In this document: in pieces, positions 44,940 through 57,879 of the stretch
How the letters are laid out: every line of letters begins with the position of its first letter
Numbering within the stretch: the first letter of the stretch is position 1
NCBI RefSeq assembly: GCF_028476545.1
Contig: NW_026732579.1
Location: 114,501 to 178,500 of the forward strand
Reading direction: 5' to 3'
Length of the DNA: 64,000 nt
From: Physella acuta
Lineage: Eukaryota; Mollusca; Gastropoda; Physidae
Translations under genes and position numbers: made by a program
Notes under the pieces: generated by a model
What the model was told of the DNA's origin: nothing
The model's input: the letters and a program-made list of their open reading frames with translations, nothing else
Databases searched by the model: none

Positions 44940-47331
44940 TTATCTACTGTGACTTGACCCAGACGATAGTTCCGACGACGTAGCAGACGACCGCCTCTCT
45001 AGAAGTTTGTCTCTTCCTACCGGAAACTCGTGGCTTCTCTTGGACGTCTTCTGGTTGCCATTAGCAACCGTGCAGTATTCGACGGATCGAGAAATTTTTT
45101 TCAAACTTTTCAAATATCTTTTGTACTGTCTTTCCTGTTGCACATTTTTAAAACATTTGGGCGGTAGGGCTTGCTGGGTGTGGCCATGTTTGGATGACGT
45201 ACCACGTGACGCCACTTCCGGTTTTTTCTTCCCCCTGGGGCTTGACGTGTGGTGTAGGTCCGCGGTCACGTGACTGGCGCTGTAGGGCGAGACTTGAACC
45301 CGCGGCCTGTCGGCTACAGCCAGGCGGTGCTGACCTCTGACCTGCTTGCTGCCAACCAGCTCCCGCAGAATGTTCATCTCGTGCAGTCTCGGCGTGTCAA
45401 GATCGGTCACGTGACTCCCGCCTCCCTCGTGGTTCTTCTCGTCCTTGTTAGGGGCTACATAACCATACTGGGGGTGTCTGTATCCCCTAGACCACCTGAT
45501 TTCAGCAGATTTGTCAGGTGCTATGTCGTCGTGTTGTGGGTGTCTGTATCCACCAGACCCCCTGTATCCACCAGACTCCCTGAATCCACCAGACCCCTTG
45601 AATCCACCAGACTCCCTGAATCCACCAGACCCCTTGAATCCACCACACCCCTTGAATCCACCAGACTCATTGAGAATGCGCTTCAGTAGAGGGTAGACGA
45701 GTGAATCATCATCACGATTATCGTCACCAATGTCATCAGCTACACCGTTAACATCACCGTTGTGTGTGAGACCAATGCGACGATTTTTTTCTCTAGTAGC
45801 GATATGATTTTCCTGGTTGTTTCCCTTAGTACAACTTAGTTTATTATTCTTGGTTATGTCCCCTGATTTAACTTGTGGACAACACTTAGCAGAATCCGTG
45901 TCGTGAGCTTGTGTACTGTAGCGTTTTGTTGGATTTATCTTCTCCACGATAGAAGTTTTGTTCGAAGACTCTTCGCTATCTTTCATCTGTGTAGTGTCCA
46001 GTTGATCACGTGAGCAGGTCTCTTGACTTCTGCGTGTTGCCTTGCTAGCCTTAACTTGGGATTTTACTCCCATTTTATTCACGATGCCATCCCCATGACT
46101 AGGATTCGAACCAGAACCTACAGAGTTGAGTCTCTGCTCTTCTTGTCTCTCGTTATTTGCCGGTTCAGGGATTTCAAACCGGTTTTCTTTTATCAGAGCA
46201 CCAGTACCTATCATCTGATTGGTCGCAGCATCTGTCCCTGTAATCTGATTGGTCGGAGCACCAGACCCTGTCATCTGATTAGTCAGAACACCAGATCCTG
46301 TCATCTGGTTGGTCGGAGCACTAGTCCCCGTCATCTGATTGGCCGACTCGTGACGTCTGTACAATCGATCAGAAATTTCCCGCGCTTCTCTAGCAGACAC
46401 GCACCTGAAGGATGGAGCACGTGGTATTCGTATTTTATAATCTGTGACGTACTCTTCAAACTTCCAGTTAAATCTGTCACGTGGACGTCTCTGAAGTATG
46501 AAATTTAAAAACGATGATGTTTCCACATCAAATTGATCACAAATAATGTCATCATACACAGCTAAATGACAAGTTTATTTCTTATGTATTCTAAAATATG
46601 TTTATAACAGTGAATTTTTTTACAGTTTAATAAATGTCACAATTCATTGGTTTTCATTTTTAGAAATGATGATGGTATAAATATTTTAAAGATGATTAAT
46701 TCTAAGTTAATTGCAGTGACATGACCCACGCTAAGCATGACATGGCCCACGCTAAGCGTGACATGACCCACGCTAAGCGTGACATGACCCACGCTAAGCG
46801 TGACATGACCAACGCTTAGCTTGACATCACCCACGCTAGCGTGACATGACCCACGCTAAGCGTGACATGACCCACGCTAAGCGTGACATGGCCCACGCTA
46901 AGCGTTACATGACCAACGCTTAGCTTGACATCACCCACGCTAAGCGTGACATGACCCACGCTAAGCGTGACATGACACACGCTAAGCGTGACATGACCAA
47001 CGCTAAGCGTGGCATGACCCACGCAAAGCGTGACATGACCCACGCTAAGCGTTACATGACCAACGCTTAGCTTGACATCACCCACGCTAAGCGTGACATG
47101 ACCCACGCTAAGCGTGACATGACACACGCTAAGCATGACATGACCCACGCTAAGCGTGACATGACCCACGCTAAGCGTGACATGACTTACGTGTTTCTCC
47201 AAGACCCTGTCGTGTATGTCGATGACGCCACCCTCCCTCCCCTCCCTCAGCTGGTAGCCAGCGTGAGAACCGCTGTAGACTTGACGGATGTTTTTCTCCA
47301 GTATGGCACCGTGACTCAAGGAACAGGCCAT
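44940..47331 (-). CDS. uncharacterised repeat-containing protein, paralogue B
   Basis: Two exons, 47191-47331 and 44940-46490, joined in phase 0, give 563 residues. Exon 1 (residues 1-47) encodes MACSLSHGAIL and IRQVYSGSHAGYQLRE, clearly related to the 130-aa gene at 31.2-32.5 kb. Exon 2 opens with FNWKFEEYVTDYKIRIPRAP, again matching paralogue A, then departs. It continues with five copies of a 12-residue block (NQMTGSGAPT-like), a long polar low-complexity stretch, seven Gly-rich blocks (GGFKGS/GGFRES/GGYRGS), two RHPQ-type blocks, and a basic C-terminus (QERQYKRYLKSLKKI). There is no signal peptide or membrane span; most of the protein looks disordered. Function unknown. As in A, an AG lies just before the ATG (at 47338-47339), so a 5' exon is likely and the start is tentative. 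The intron holds a minisatellite. Confidence 0.75.
46717..47188. repeat. 21-bp minisatellite with palindromic core, about 22 copies
   Basis: Unit 'cacgctaagcgtgacatgac' plus c; 'cacgctaagcgtg' is a near-perfect palindrome (arms cacgct/agcgtg). Variants 'aacgcttagcttgacatcac' appear in a regular pattern. The array fills most of the intron of paralogue B and ends next to its 5' splice site. Confidence 0.95.
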
Positions 47332-47504
47332 GGTAGCTGTTTGCTACCCCAGTGGTAGCCACTCGCTAAAGGCAGCACAGAGGTAGCTACTCAGTAGAGG
47401 TAGCACTAAAAATATATAGGCGGTAAATAAAAACCACTTAAATGCACTTAAAATCATAAAATGTGAAACGATATCAACTTATGAGTTCAAGCTTAACTTA
47501 AGTT

Positions 47505-48185
47505 AACACTTAAGGTACATAATTCTAACATGTAAGGTACATAACTCTAACATGTAAGGCAAATAACTCTAATATGTAAGTTACATAACTCTAGCATGTA
47601 AGGTACATAACTCTAACATGTAAGGTACATAACTCTAGCATTTAAGGTACATAACTCTAACATGTAAGGTGAATAACTCTAACATGTAAGGTACATAACT
47701 CTAGCATGTAAGGTACATAACTCTGTAAGGTACATACCTCTAACATGTAAGGTACAAACCTCTAACATGTAAGGTACATAACCCTAACATGTAAGGTACA
47801 TAACTCTAACATGTAAGTTACAAAACTCAGTTTACATAACTCTAACATGTAAGGTACATAACTCTCACATGTAAGGTACATAACTCTAACACGTAAGGTA
47901 CATAACTCTAACATGTAAGGTACATAACTCTGTAAGGTACATAAATCTAACACGTAAGGTATATAACTCTAACATGTAAGGTACATAACTCTGTAAGGTA
48001 CATAACTCTAACATGTAAGGTACATAACTCTAACACGTAAGGTACATAACTCTAACATGTAAGGTACAAAACTCAGTTTACATAACTCTAACATGTAAGG
48101 TACATAACTCTAACATGTAAGGTACATAACTCTAACATGTAAGGTACATAACTCTAGCATGTAAGGTACATATTTCTTACATGCA
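47505..48185. repeat. 22-bp minisatellite, about 30 copies
   Basis: Unit 'taactctaacatgtaaggta' plus ca, with truncated copies ('taactctgtaaggtaca') and a recurrent 'aaactcagtttaca' junction at about 47822 and 48067. It lies upstream of paralogue B. Confidence 0.94.
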
Positions 48186-48189
48186 ATGT

Positions 48190-48922
<733 letters not shown>

Positions 48923-49197
48923 AAGTTCGTTGTAAAAAGTGAATAATCTGGTCTATTCCTATTAAAATAACGCTTGACAGGACAGTAAATGACATGTCTA
49001 CACGCTTTAGACCATTCGTGAAACAAAGTGTTAAGAAATATAAACGTAATTATTTAACTTTACTTATGTGAGCTAGAATGACGAAAAATAAACCAAACTA
49101 TTATAAGCTATGTTGCAACACATGAACTTATGTTTTATAAGCTAGGACATAAACCTATCGTTTATAAACTTAGTTATAGAACATAAACCTATCTTAC

Positions 49198-49249
49198 CTG
49201 TATAAGGCAGGTGTATAAACCAGCTATTGACGTCCACTAACTCTGACAC
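49198..49249 (-). other. candidate exon, possibly of a 5' extension of paralogue B
   Basis: A consensus donor (ACAG|GTAAGAT) ends a frame reading VSELVDVNSWFIHLPYT. The assumed acceptor is the CAG at 49250-49252. Its phase-1 end would join the AG just before the ATG of paralogue B, and its phase-0 start would accept the candidate exon at 54626-54708. There is no homology support. Confidence 0.3.
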
Positions 49250-49504
49250 CTGCAGACCTGAGACCCACGTGATCAAAAAACTGGGGTTAGAGAGGGCAGA
49301 TTTGAAAAGAACAGGACAAGTATCTGACAAGATATTTTAATAACACGGCACTGTAATAGGGCTCGGTCTTGTTCCTGGACACTTTAATTAAAGGCAACTT
49401 ACAACAATAGGTCTTTTTAATTATAGGACAAATATTACTTCATTCACAGTTTATATTTTACAAAATTTACAGTTTTTAATTACAGTTGTGATCGAGCTGA
49501 CTGA

Positions 49505-52500
49505 AAAAATGTGTGGAACATTAATCTGATTCAGGTGGAACATTAATCTTATACAGGTGGAACATTAATCTGATACAGGTGGAACATTAATCTGATACAG
49601 GTGGAACATTAATCTGATACAGGTGGAACATTAATCTGATACAGGTGGAACATTAATCTGATACAGGTGGAACATTAATCTGATACAGGTGGAACATTAA
49701 TCTGATACAGGTGGAACATTAATCTGATACAGGTGGAACATTAATCTGATACAGGTGGAACATTAATCTGATACAAGTGGAACATTAATCTGATACAGGT
49801 GGAACATTAATCTGATACAGGTGGGACATTAATCTGATACAGGTGGAACATTAATCTGATACAGGTGGAACATTAATCTGATACAGGTGGAACATTAATC
49901 TGATACAAGTGGAACATTAATCTGATACAGGTGGAACATTAATCTGATACAGGTGGGACATTAATCTGATACAGGTGGAACATTAATATGATACAGGTGG
50001 AACATTAATCTGATACAGGTGGAACATTAATCTGATACAGGTGGAACATTAATCTGATGAAGGTGGAACATTAATCTGATACAGGTGGAACATTAATATG
50101 ATACAGGTGGAACATTAATCTGATACAGGTGGAACATTAATCTGATACAGGTGGAACATTAATCTGATACAGGTGGAACATTAATCTGATGAAGGTGGAA
50201 CATTAATCTGATACAGTTGGAACATTAATCTGATACAGGTGGAACATTAATCTGATACAGGTGGAACATTAATCTGATACAAGTGGAACATTAATCTGAT
50301 GCAGGTGGAACATTAATCTGACACAGATGGAACATTAATATGATTCAGGTGGAACATTAATCTGATGAAGGTGGAACATTAATCTGATGAAGGTGGAACA
50401 TTAATCATATACAGGTGGAACATTAATCTGATACAGGTGGAACATTAATCAGATACAAGTGGAACATTAATCTGATACAGGTGGAACATTAATCTGATAC
50501 AGGTGGGACATTAATCTGATACAGTTGGAACATTAATCTGATACAAGTGGAAAATTAATCTGATACAGGTGGAACATCAATCTGATGAAGGTGGAAAATA
50601 ATTTGATACAGGTGGAACATTAATCTGATACAAGTGGAACATTAATCTGATACAGGTGGAACATTAATCTGATACAGGTGGGACATTAATCTGATACAGG
50701 TGGAACATTAATCTGATACAGGTGGAACATTAATCTGATACAGGTGGAACATTAATCTGATACAGGTGGAACATTAATCTGATACAAGTGGAACATTAAT
50801 CTGATGCAGGTGGAACATTAATCTGATACAGGTGGAACATTAATCTGACACAGATGGAACATTAATCTGATTCAGGTGGAACATTAATCTGATGAAGGTG
50901 GAACATTAATCTGATGAAGGTGGAACATTAATCATATACAGGTGGAACATTAATCTGATACAGGTGGAACATTAATCAGATACAAGTGGAACATTAATCT
51001 GATACAGGTGGAACATTAATCTGATACAGGTGGGACATTAATCTGATACAGTTGGAACATTAATCTGATACAAGTGGAAAATTAATCTGATACAGGTGGA
51101 ACATTAATCTGATGAAGGTGGAACATTAATCTGATACAGGTAGAACATTAATCTGATACAAGTGGGACATTAATCTGATACAGGTGGAACATTAATCTGA
51201 TACAAGTGGAACATTAATCTGATACAGGTGGAACATTAATCTGATACAGGTGGAACATTAATCTGAAACAGGTGGAACATTAATCTGATACAGGTGGAAC
51301 ATTAATCTGATACAGGTGGAACATTAATCTGATACAGGGGGAACATTAATCTGATGCAGGTGGAACATTTATCAAATACAGATGGAACATTAATCTGATG
51401 CAGGTGGAACATTAATCTGATACAGGTGGAACATTTATCAAATACAGATGGAACATTAATCTGATACAGGTGGAGCATTAATCTAATACAGGTGGAACAT
51501 TAATCTGATACAGATGGAACATTAATCTGATTCAGGTGGAACATTAATCTGATGAAGGTGGGACATTAATCTGATACAGGTGGAACATTAATATGATACA
51601 GGTGGAACATTAATCTGATACAGGTGGAACATTAATCTGATACAGGTGGAACATTAATCTGATGAAGGTGGAACATTAATCTGATACAGGTGGAACATTA
51701 ATATGATACAGGTGGAACATTAATCTGATACAGGTGGAACATTAATCTGATACAGGTGGAACATTAATCTGATACAGGTGGAACATTAATCTGATGAAGG
51801 TGGAACATTAATCTGATACAGTTGGAACATTAATCTGATACAGGTGGAACATTAATCTGATACAGGTGGAACATTAATCTGATACAAGTGGAACATTAAT
51901 CTGATGCAGGTGGAACATTAATCTGACACAGATGGAACATTAATATGATTCAGGTGGAACATTAATCTGATGAAGGTGGAACATTAATCTGATGAAGGTG
52001 GAACATTAATCATATACAGGTGGAACATTAATCTGATACAGGTGGAACATTAATCAGATACAAGTGGAACATTAATCTGATACAGGTGGAACATTAATCT
52101 GATACAGGTGGGACATTAATCTGATACAGTTGGAACATTAATCTGATACAAGTGGAAAATTAATCTGATACAGGTGGAACATCAATCTGATGAAGGTGGA
52201 AAATAATTTGATACAGGTGGAACATTAATCTGATACAAGTGGAACATTAATCTGATACAGGTGGAACATTAATCTGATACAGGTGGGACATTAATCTGAT
52301 ACAGGTGGAACATTAATCTGATACAGGTGGAACATTAATCTGATACAGGTGGAACATTAATCTGATACAGGTGGAACATTAATCTGATACAAGTGGAACA
52401 TTAATCTGATGCAGGTGGAACATTAATCTGATACAGGTGGAACATTAATCTGACACAGATGGAACATTAATCTGATTCAGGTGGAACATTAATCTGATGA

Positions 52501-54042
52501 AGGTGGAACATTAATCTGATGAAGGTGGAACATTAATCATATACAGGTGGAACATTAATCTGATACAGGTGGAACATTAATCAGATACAAGTGGAACATT
52601 AATCTGATACAGGTGGAACATTAATCTGATACAGGTGGGACATTAATCTGATACAGTTGGAACATTAATCTGATACAAGTGGAAAATTAATCTGATACAG
52701 GTGGAACATTAATCTGATGAAGGTGGAACATTAATCTGATACAGGTAGAACATTAATCTGATACAAGTGGGACATTAATCTGATACAGGTGGAACATTAA
52801 TCTGATACAAGTGGAACATTAATCTGATACAGGTGGAACATTAATCTGATACAGGTGGAACATTAATCTGAAACAGGTGGAACATTAATCTGATACAGGT
52901 GGAACATTAATCTGATACAGGTGGAACATTAATCTGATACAGGGGGAACATTAATCTGATGCAGGTGGAACATTTATCAAATACAGATGGAACATTAATC
53001 TGATGCAGGTGGAACATTAATCTGATACAGGTGGAACATTTATCAAATACAGATGGAACATTAATCTGATACAGGTGGAGCATTAATCTAATACAGGTGG
53101 AACATTAATCTGATACAGATGGAACATTAATCTGATTCAGGTGGAACATTAATCTGATGAAGGTGGAACATTAATCTGATGAAGGTGGAACAGTAATCAT
53201 ATACAGGTGGAACATTAATCTGATGCAGGTGGAACATTAATCTGATACAGGTGGAACATTAATCTGATACAGGTGAAACATTAATATGATACAGGTGGAA
53301 CATTAATCTGATACAGGTGGAACATTATTCTGATACAGGTGGAACATTAATCTGATACTGGTAGAACATTAATCTGATACAGGTGGAACATTAATCTGAT
53401 ACAGGTGAAACATTAATATGATACAGGTGGAACATTAATCTGATACAGGTGGAACGTTAATCTGATACAGGTGGAACATTAATCTGATGCAGGTGGAGCA
53501 TTAATCTGATACAGGTGGAACATTAATCATATACAGGTGGAACATTAATCTGATGCAGGTGGAACATTAATCTGATGAAGGTGGAACATTAATCTGATGA
53601 AGGTGGAACATTAATTATATACAGGTGAAACATTAATCTGATTCAGGTGGAACATTAATCTGATACAGGTGGAACATTAATCTGATACAGGTAGAACATT
53701 AATCTGATACAGGTGGAACATTAATCTGATACAGGTGAAACATTAATATGATACAGGTGGAACATTAATCTGATACAGGTGGAACATTAATCTGATACAG
53801 GTGGAACATTAATCTGATACAGGTGGAACATTAACCTGATACAAGTGGAACATTAATCTGATACAGGTAGAACATTAATCCGATTCAGGTGGAACATTTA
53901 TCTGATAAAGGTGGAACATTAATCTGATGAAGGTGGAACATTAATCTGATACAAGTGGGACATTAATCTGATACAGGTGGAACATTAATCTGATGAAGGT
54001 GGAACATTAATCTGATACAGGTGGAACATTAATCTGATACAG
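49505..54042. repeat. 4.5-kb satellite of a 22-bp unit with higher-order repeats
   Basis: Unit 'aggtggaacattaatctgat' plus ac, about 205 copies. Rare variants mark longer periods: 'ttaatcatat' occurs at 50401, 50928, 52006 and 52533, so a block of 1,605 bp (about 73 units) has duplicated, and within it a 527-bp (24-unit) step is visible. The first and last few hundred bases are more homogeneous or more degenerate than the middle. No gene seen within. Confidence 0.96.
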
Positions 54043-54054
54043 GTCTATTTGGCT

Positions 54055-54312
54055 AACTTATCCACCTACTCACCAATCCACCAACTCACCAATCCACCAA
54101 TCCACCAACTCACCAATCCACCTACTCACCAATCCACCGACTCACCAATCCACCGACTCACCAATCCACCAATCCACCAACTCACCAATCCACCAACTCA
54201 CCAATCCCCCGACTCATCAATCCACCAACTCACCAATCTACCTACTCACCAATCCACCAACTCACCAATCTACCTACTCACCAATCTACCAACTCACCAA
54301 TCCACCAAGTTG
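54055..54312. repeat. 8-bp based repeat ('caccaatc' / 'caccaact')
   Basis: About 30 copies of two related octamers in mixed order, directly following the 22-bp satellite. Confidence 0.93.
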
Positions 54313-54625
54313 ATACACAGTAGAAAGTGCATCAAACTAATGTACATAAATCTTTTCTCCTGCTACGATATCATATAACATAAACCTAGACTAACACAGG
54401 GTATTCGTGTGATAAAGTTTTTATTTTACAAATTAGATTCAAAATCGTAATTATTTTAATTAATCACATTTTTTAGCAGTTGATTTTAACCAGAATTTCA
54501 AAAGAGGTCGTTTTAACATCAGGCGACCACAAAATGATCAAATTTCTAAATCAACGTTGACCTCATTTTCAGCCACTCACACAACAGATGGCGCGCGTCA
54601 CGCCTCACAGACGATATTTTTTTAC

Positions 54626-54708
54626 CTGGAGGTTAGGGCAGGTGACAGCAAGCAATCTATGGGAGTAGCAGACGTTGTGTAAGAGATGGTCGTCTAGCGG
54701 GTCTTTGT
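54626..54708 (-). other. candidate coding exon of unknown gene
   Basis: 83 bp bounded by ATGCAG (acceptor) and CAG|GTAAAA (donor) on the minus strand. One frame is open: DPLDDHLLHNVCYSHRLLAV then TCPNLQ. It looks coding-like in composition and ends in phase 0. It could belong to the same transcript as 49198-49249. I do not recognise the sequence. Confidence 0.35.
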
Positions 54709-54739
54709 CTGCATAACTTATGCTATAAGGGAAAGGTTT

Positions 54740-54960
54740 ATAGAAAGTAGAAAGTTAGGGTTAAGGAAATTATAAAGTTAGGATTAGAGAAAGTAGATAT
54801 AAAGGGGTAAAGAAATTTTAAAAATAGGATTCTAGAAAGGTTAAAGATTCTAGGGTTAAAGAAATTAAAAATTTAGGATTATAGAAATCAGAAAGTTGCG
54901 GTTAAAGAAATGAAAAAATTAGGATTATATCAATTAGAAAGTTAGGGTTAAATAAATAAA
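54740..54960. repeat. degenerate repeat of 'gttagggttaaagaaatt'
   Basis: Seven or eight imperfect copies with varying spacing of 30-35 bp. Confidence 0.75.
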
Positions 54961-55092
54961 AGTAATACAGATAACAAATGGCATGATACAAAAGGCAAGC
55001 GTGTACTTGAGTTGTTTCAACTGTATCATGATAAATGGTATCAAACCATTAAAGGCTGTGTGTGGAATACAACAAATTATCCTACATGAAAA

Positions 55093-55326
55093 CAGAGTTT
55101 CTTCCTGGCGTCTCTTCGGAGGGGGGGGGGGGGGTCAGCCCTCCTCCTCCGAAAAAGGTCTACACCACCCCCGAACGAAATGGGATTGATATAGAAAATA
55201 TATACTTTTAATAGTGTCCGCCCCCCGGAAATTTTAGTCCGCCCCCACCCCCCGAAAATTTCAAGTGCCCTTTCCCCCCCCCCCCCCCCCCCCCCCCCGG
55301 GAGAAAAAAGTCTGGAAATAACACTG
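55093..55326 (-). mobile_element. hAT-type MITE with perfect 8-bp target duplication
   Basis: Inverted relative to the copy at 18507. It starts CAGAGTTTCTTCCTGGC and ends GTCTGGAAATAACACTG. The octamer catgaaaa flanks both sides (55085-55092 and 55327-55334). The interior includes 'agtgtccgcccccc' and a C run of more than 20 bp. 234 bp, longer than the 18.5-kb copy because of homopolymer growth and an extra internal segment. Confidence 0.9.
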
Positions 55327-55329
55327 CAT

Positions 55330-55612
55330 GAAAACAAAACAAATGAAGGTCCTGTATTAAATACAACAAATGATAATAGATGAAATCAAACCAAAAAAGA
55401 CTTTGTTTTTACTTAAATGTAACACAAAAAATGAAATCAAACCAAAAAAAAATATTTGTTTTATATTAGTAACAAATGATGATAAATGAAATCAAACCAA
55501 AAAAGTCTTTGTTTTATGTTAAATGCTACAAATGATGATAAATGAAATCAAACCAAAAAAGTCTTTGTTTTATGTTAAATGCAACAAATGATGATAAATG
55601 AAATGACAGCCT
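55330..55612. repeat. about 56-bp repeat, four to five copies
   Basis: The unit contains 'caaatgatgataaatgaaat' and 'caaaccaaaaaagtctttg'. The array abuts the MITE, whose target site lies in the first unit. Confidence 0.88.
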
Positions 55613-55879
55613 AGCCGTCTTTGTGTTGTGTTCATTATATGGAGGCCAACGTACGCTAAACACAAACTACTGGCTATCGATTCAGTTCAGCACCATTTCA
55701 ACAATGGCCTTACCGCAATATTTTTGTCTACTGCAACACTCCACTTGCTACTGGGCAACAATCGTGTTCTTGAGCATTTATTTTTTGCGGGGTTGATTTG
55801 TAAACCAAAATATTTTCTATTAGCTTCCGTGTTAAGTTGGTTTTCATGGGGATATTTTGCACTTTATCAATTACTCGTA

Positions 55880-56355
55880 TTTTAGTTGTATGTTACGATA
55901 AGGATCATTTAAATGTGTTTATTACGATAAGGACCATTTAAAGATGTATATTAAGATTAGGGCCATTTAAAGTTGTATATTATTATTGGGACCATTTAAA
56001 GTTGTATATTATGATTGGGACCATTTAAAGTTGTATATTATGATTGGGACCATTTAAAGTTGTATATTATGATTGGGACAATTTAAAGTTGTATATTATG
56101 ATTGAGGCCATTTAAAGTTGTATATTATGATTGGGACCATTTACAGTTGTATATTATGATTAGGACCATTTAAAGGTGTATATTATTATTGGGACCATTT
56201 AAAGTTGTATATTATGATTGGGACAATTTAAAGTTGTATATTATGATTGAGGCCATTTAAAGTTGTATATTATGATTGGGACCATTTACAGTTGTATATT
56301 ATGATTAGGACCATTTAAAGGTGTATATTATTATTGGGACCATTTAAAGTTGTAT
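55880..56355. repeat. 29-bp minisatellite, about 16 copies
   Basis: Unit 'gaccatttaaagttgtatat' plus 'tatgattgg'. A six-unit block is duplicated (variant order at about 56060-56190 recurs at about 56220-56340). Confidence 0.93.
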
Positions 56356-56499
56356 ATTGCACACAGATAAGGACAGTTAAAGAATTGTGTTTTGACCAGA
56401 ATTCGGATTTTTTTTCGCTATAAAATCAATTCAAGCAGTGAAATTGTCTTTGTGTCTCAATATTATCTTATTATAAGACAATATTGGTAAGGATAAAAT

Positions 56500-56590
56500 T
56501 CTTATCCTTGCCAATATTATCTTATCCCTACCAATATTATCTTATCCCTTCCAATATTATCGTATCCCTACAAACATTATCGTATCCCTA
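56500..56590. repeat. 18-bp repeat 'cttatccctaccaatatt'
   Basis: Five imperfect copies of 'ccaatattatcttatccc'. Confidence 0.85.
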
Positions 56591-56599
56591 CCAATACAT

Positions 56600-57139
56600 C
56601 CCTACCCTTTCAACGTGTTGCAGCCTCGCAAAGTTACGTATCGCGTGTAGCAGTAATGTGTTCCACGACCAAACGTATGGAGCTAAGATCGATAAAATAC
56701 TCTGGGCACGTGACTAGTGTGGTGTGTGAGTTTCAAACTGTGGTGGTTGACGAGTGAGTCACTTGGTCGTGCCGGCCAGACAACTGTAAGTAGATGCTCC
56801 TGATTTTTTTTTCTCGTCATTTTAAAACAAGTTAATTAAAAAGTCTAGTGACAATTTTAGCGCAATTTCCTTATGTTATCTAAAAATAGCTCTGTCGTAG
56901 CGTAAATCAAGAGCAGGGTTAGTAAAACCATTGGTTAGTTATTAAAACGTTTTTTATTTAAAAAAAATTTCAGTATTTTACATGTTTTATTTACAATAGA
57001 GTTACATGACTAAAAACCATTGCGCGCCTAGCTACTGAACGTGATGACGAAGCCATAGAACGTGATGGTGCAGCTATTGAACGAGATGACGCGTGTGGTG
57101 TGGTTGGAAAAAATGCCTACTAATTCGGTCCAAATTTTA
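56600..57139. other. spacer; possible 5' noncoding exon of the gene at 60.1 kb
   Basis: GC-richer segment around 56620-56800 ends at an ACAACT|GTAAGT donor (56788). It contains 'gggcacgtgac' and other promoter-like features. It could be a first noncoding exon for the plus-strand membrane protein gene; this is inference only. The remainder is AT-rich. Confidence 0.3.
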
Positions 57140-57500
57140 ATTAATTCAAAAAAAAATTTGTGACCGAACGAAAGGATATTTTTGAAAACTTTCTTCGGCA
57201 ATATTGTTCTAAATTATGGCAGGAATCGATTGGTACATGTTTCAAGTCGCTAAGTGGTCTGGTTGCCGAGATATGGGCTAAAAACTGCTTTTTTTCGAGG
57301 TTTTTTGGCTTTTCCGGGAAATCCATGAAAGAAACCCGGAATTTTTATAGCCTATGTTCATCCTCGTAACTTTCTTAACATAATTGCTTTTGGAACTAGT
57401 CATCGATATTGCTTCGTTGAGGAGGAGATACGACTTAAAGCTGCGGACACACATCCATCCATTCATTCATTCATACATTCATACATCCAGAAATGACGGG
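57140..57500. repeat. probable dispersed repeat with CATT tail
   Basis: A block with phrases 'gccgagatatgggctaaaaa' and 'aaagctgcggacacacatcc' ends in (catt)n-like sequence near 57455-57490. The organisation (unique body, simple-sequence tail) resembles the element at the left edge of the window but the sequences are not clearly homologous. Overlapping 60-70-codon frames on both strands are not convincing genes. Confidence 0.4.
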
Positions 57501-57879
57501 TTAATAAACGCAATTCTCCAGAATGGAAATTGCGCTAAAAACATTGTAAACCAGGTGATTAAAGTAGGGGAGATAATCTTTTGTTTACATTGTTGACTTC
57601 AGCAACTCTCCTCATCTCAACAATTTTATCTTTGTATAATCATCTCCCATCTCAACAATTTGATCTTTGTTGTCCAAACACAACGCATAAACCGTACAGT
57701 AATTCTTACAAAAACATACAAAAAAATACCTTTAGCTATTCTTTTTTTCCATTCTGACATTCTTGCGAATTTTTTTTCTAGACATGTATAATATACATTT
57801 ATCAACATGTATGATAAACATGTCTCAAGTGTATTGCTGTGAAGGACATGGTATAAATGGGTAGTGGAATTTGTATCTG
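57501..57879. other. AT-rich spacer, no gene seen
   Basis: There is a short direct repeat ('atctcaacaatttt' near 57614 and 57651) and nothing else recognisable. Confidence 0.35.

Noticed and set aside
55628-55885. 85-codon hydrophobic frame
   Set aside because: No homologue, start context or splice partner recognised; composition is that of AT-rich spacer, and it abuts two tandem arrays.
57141-57466. Overlapping 60-70-codon frames on both strands
   Set aside because: They overlap each other within what looks like a dispersed repeat with a simple-sequence tail.
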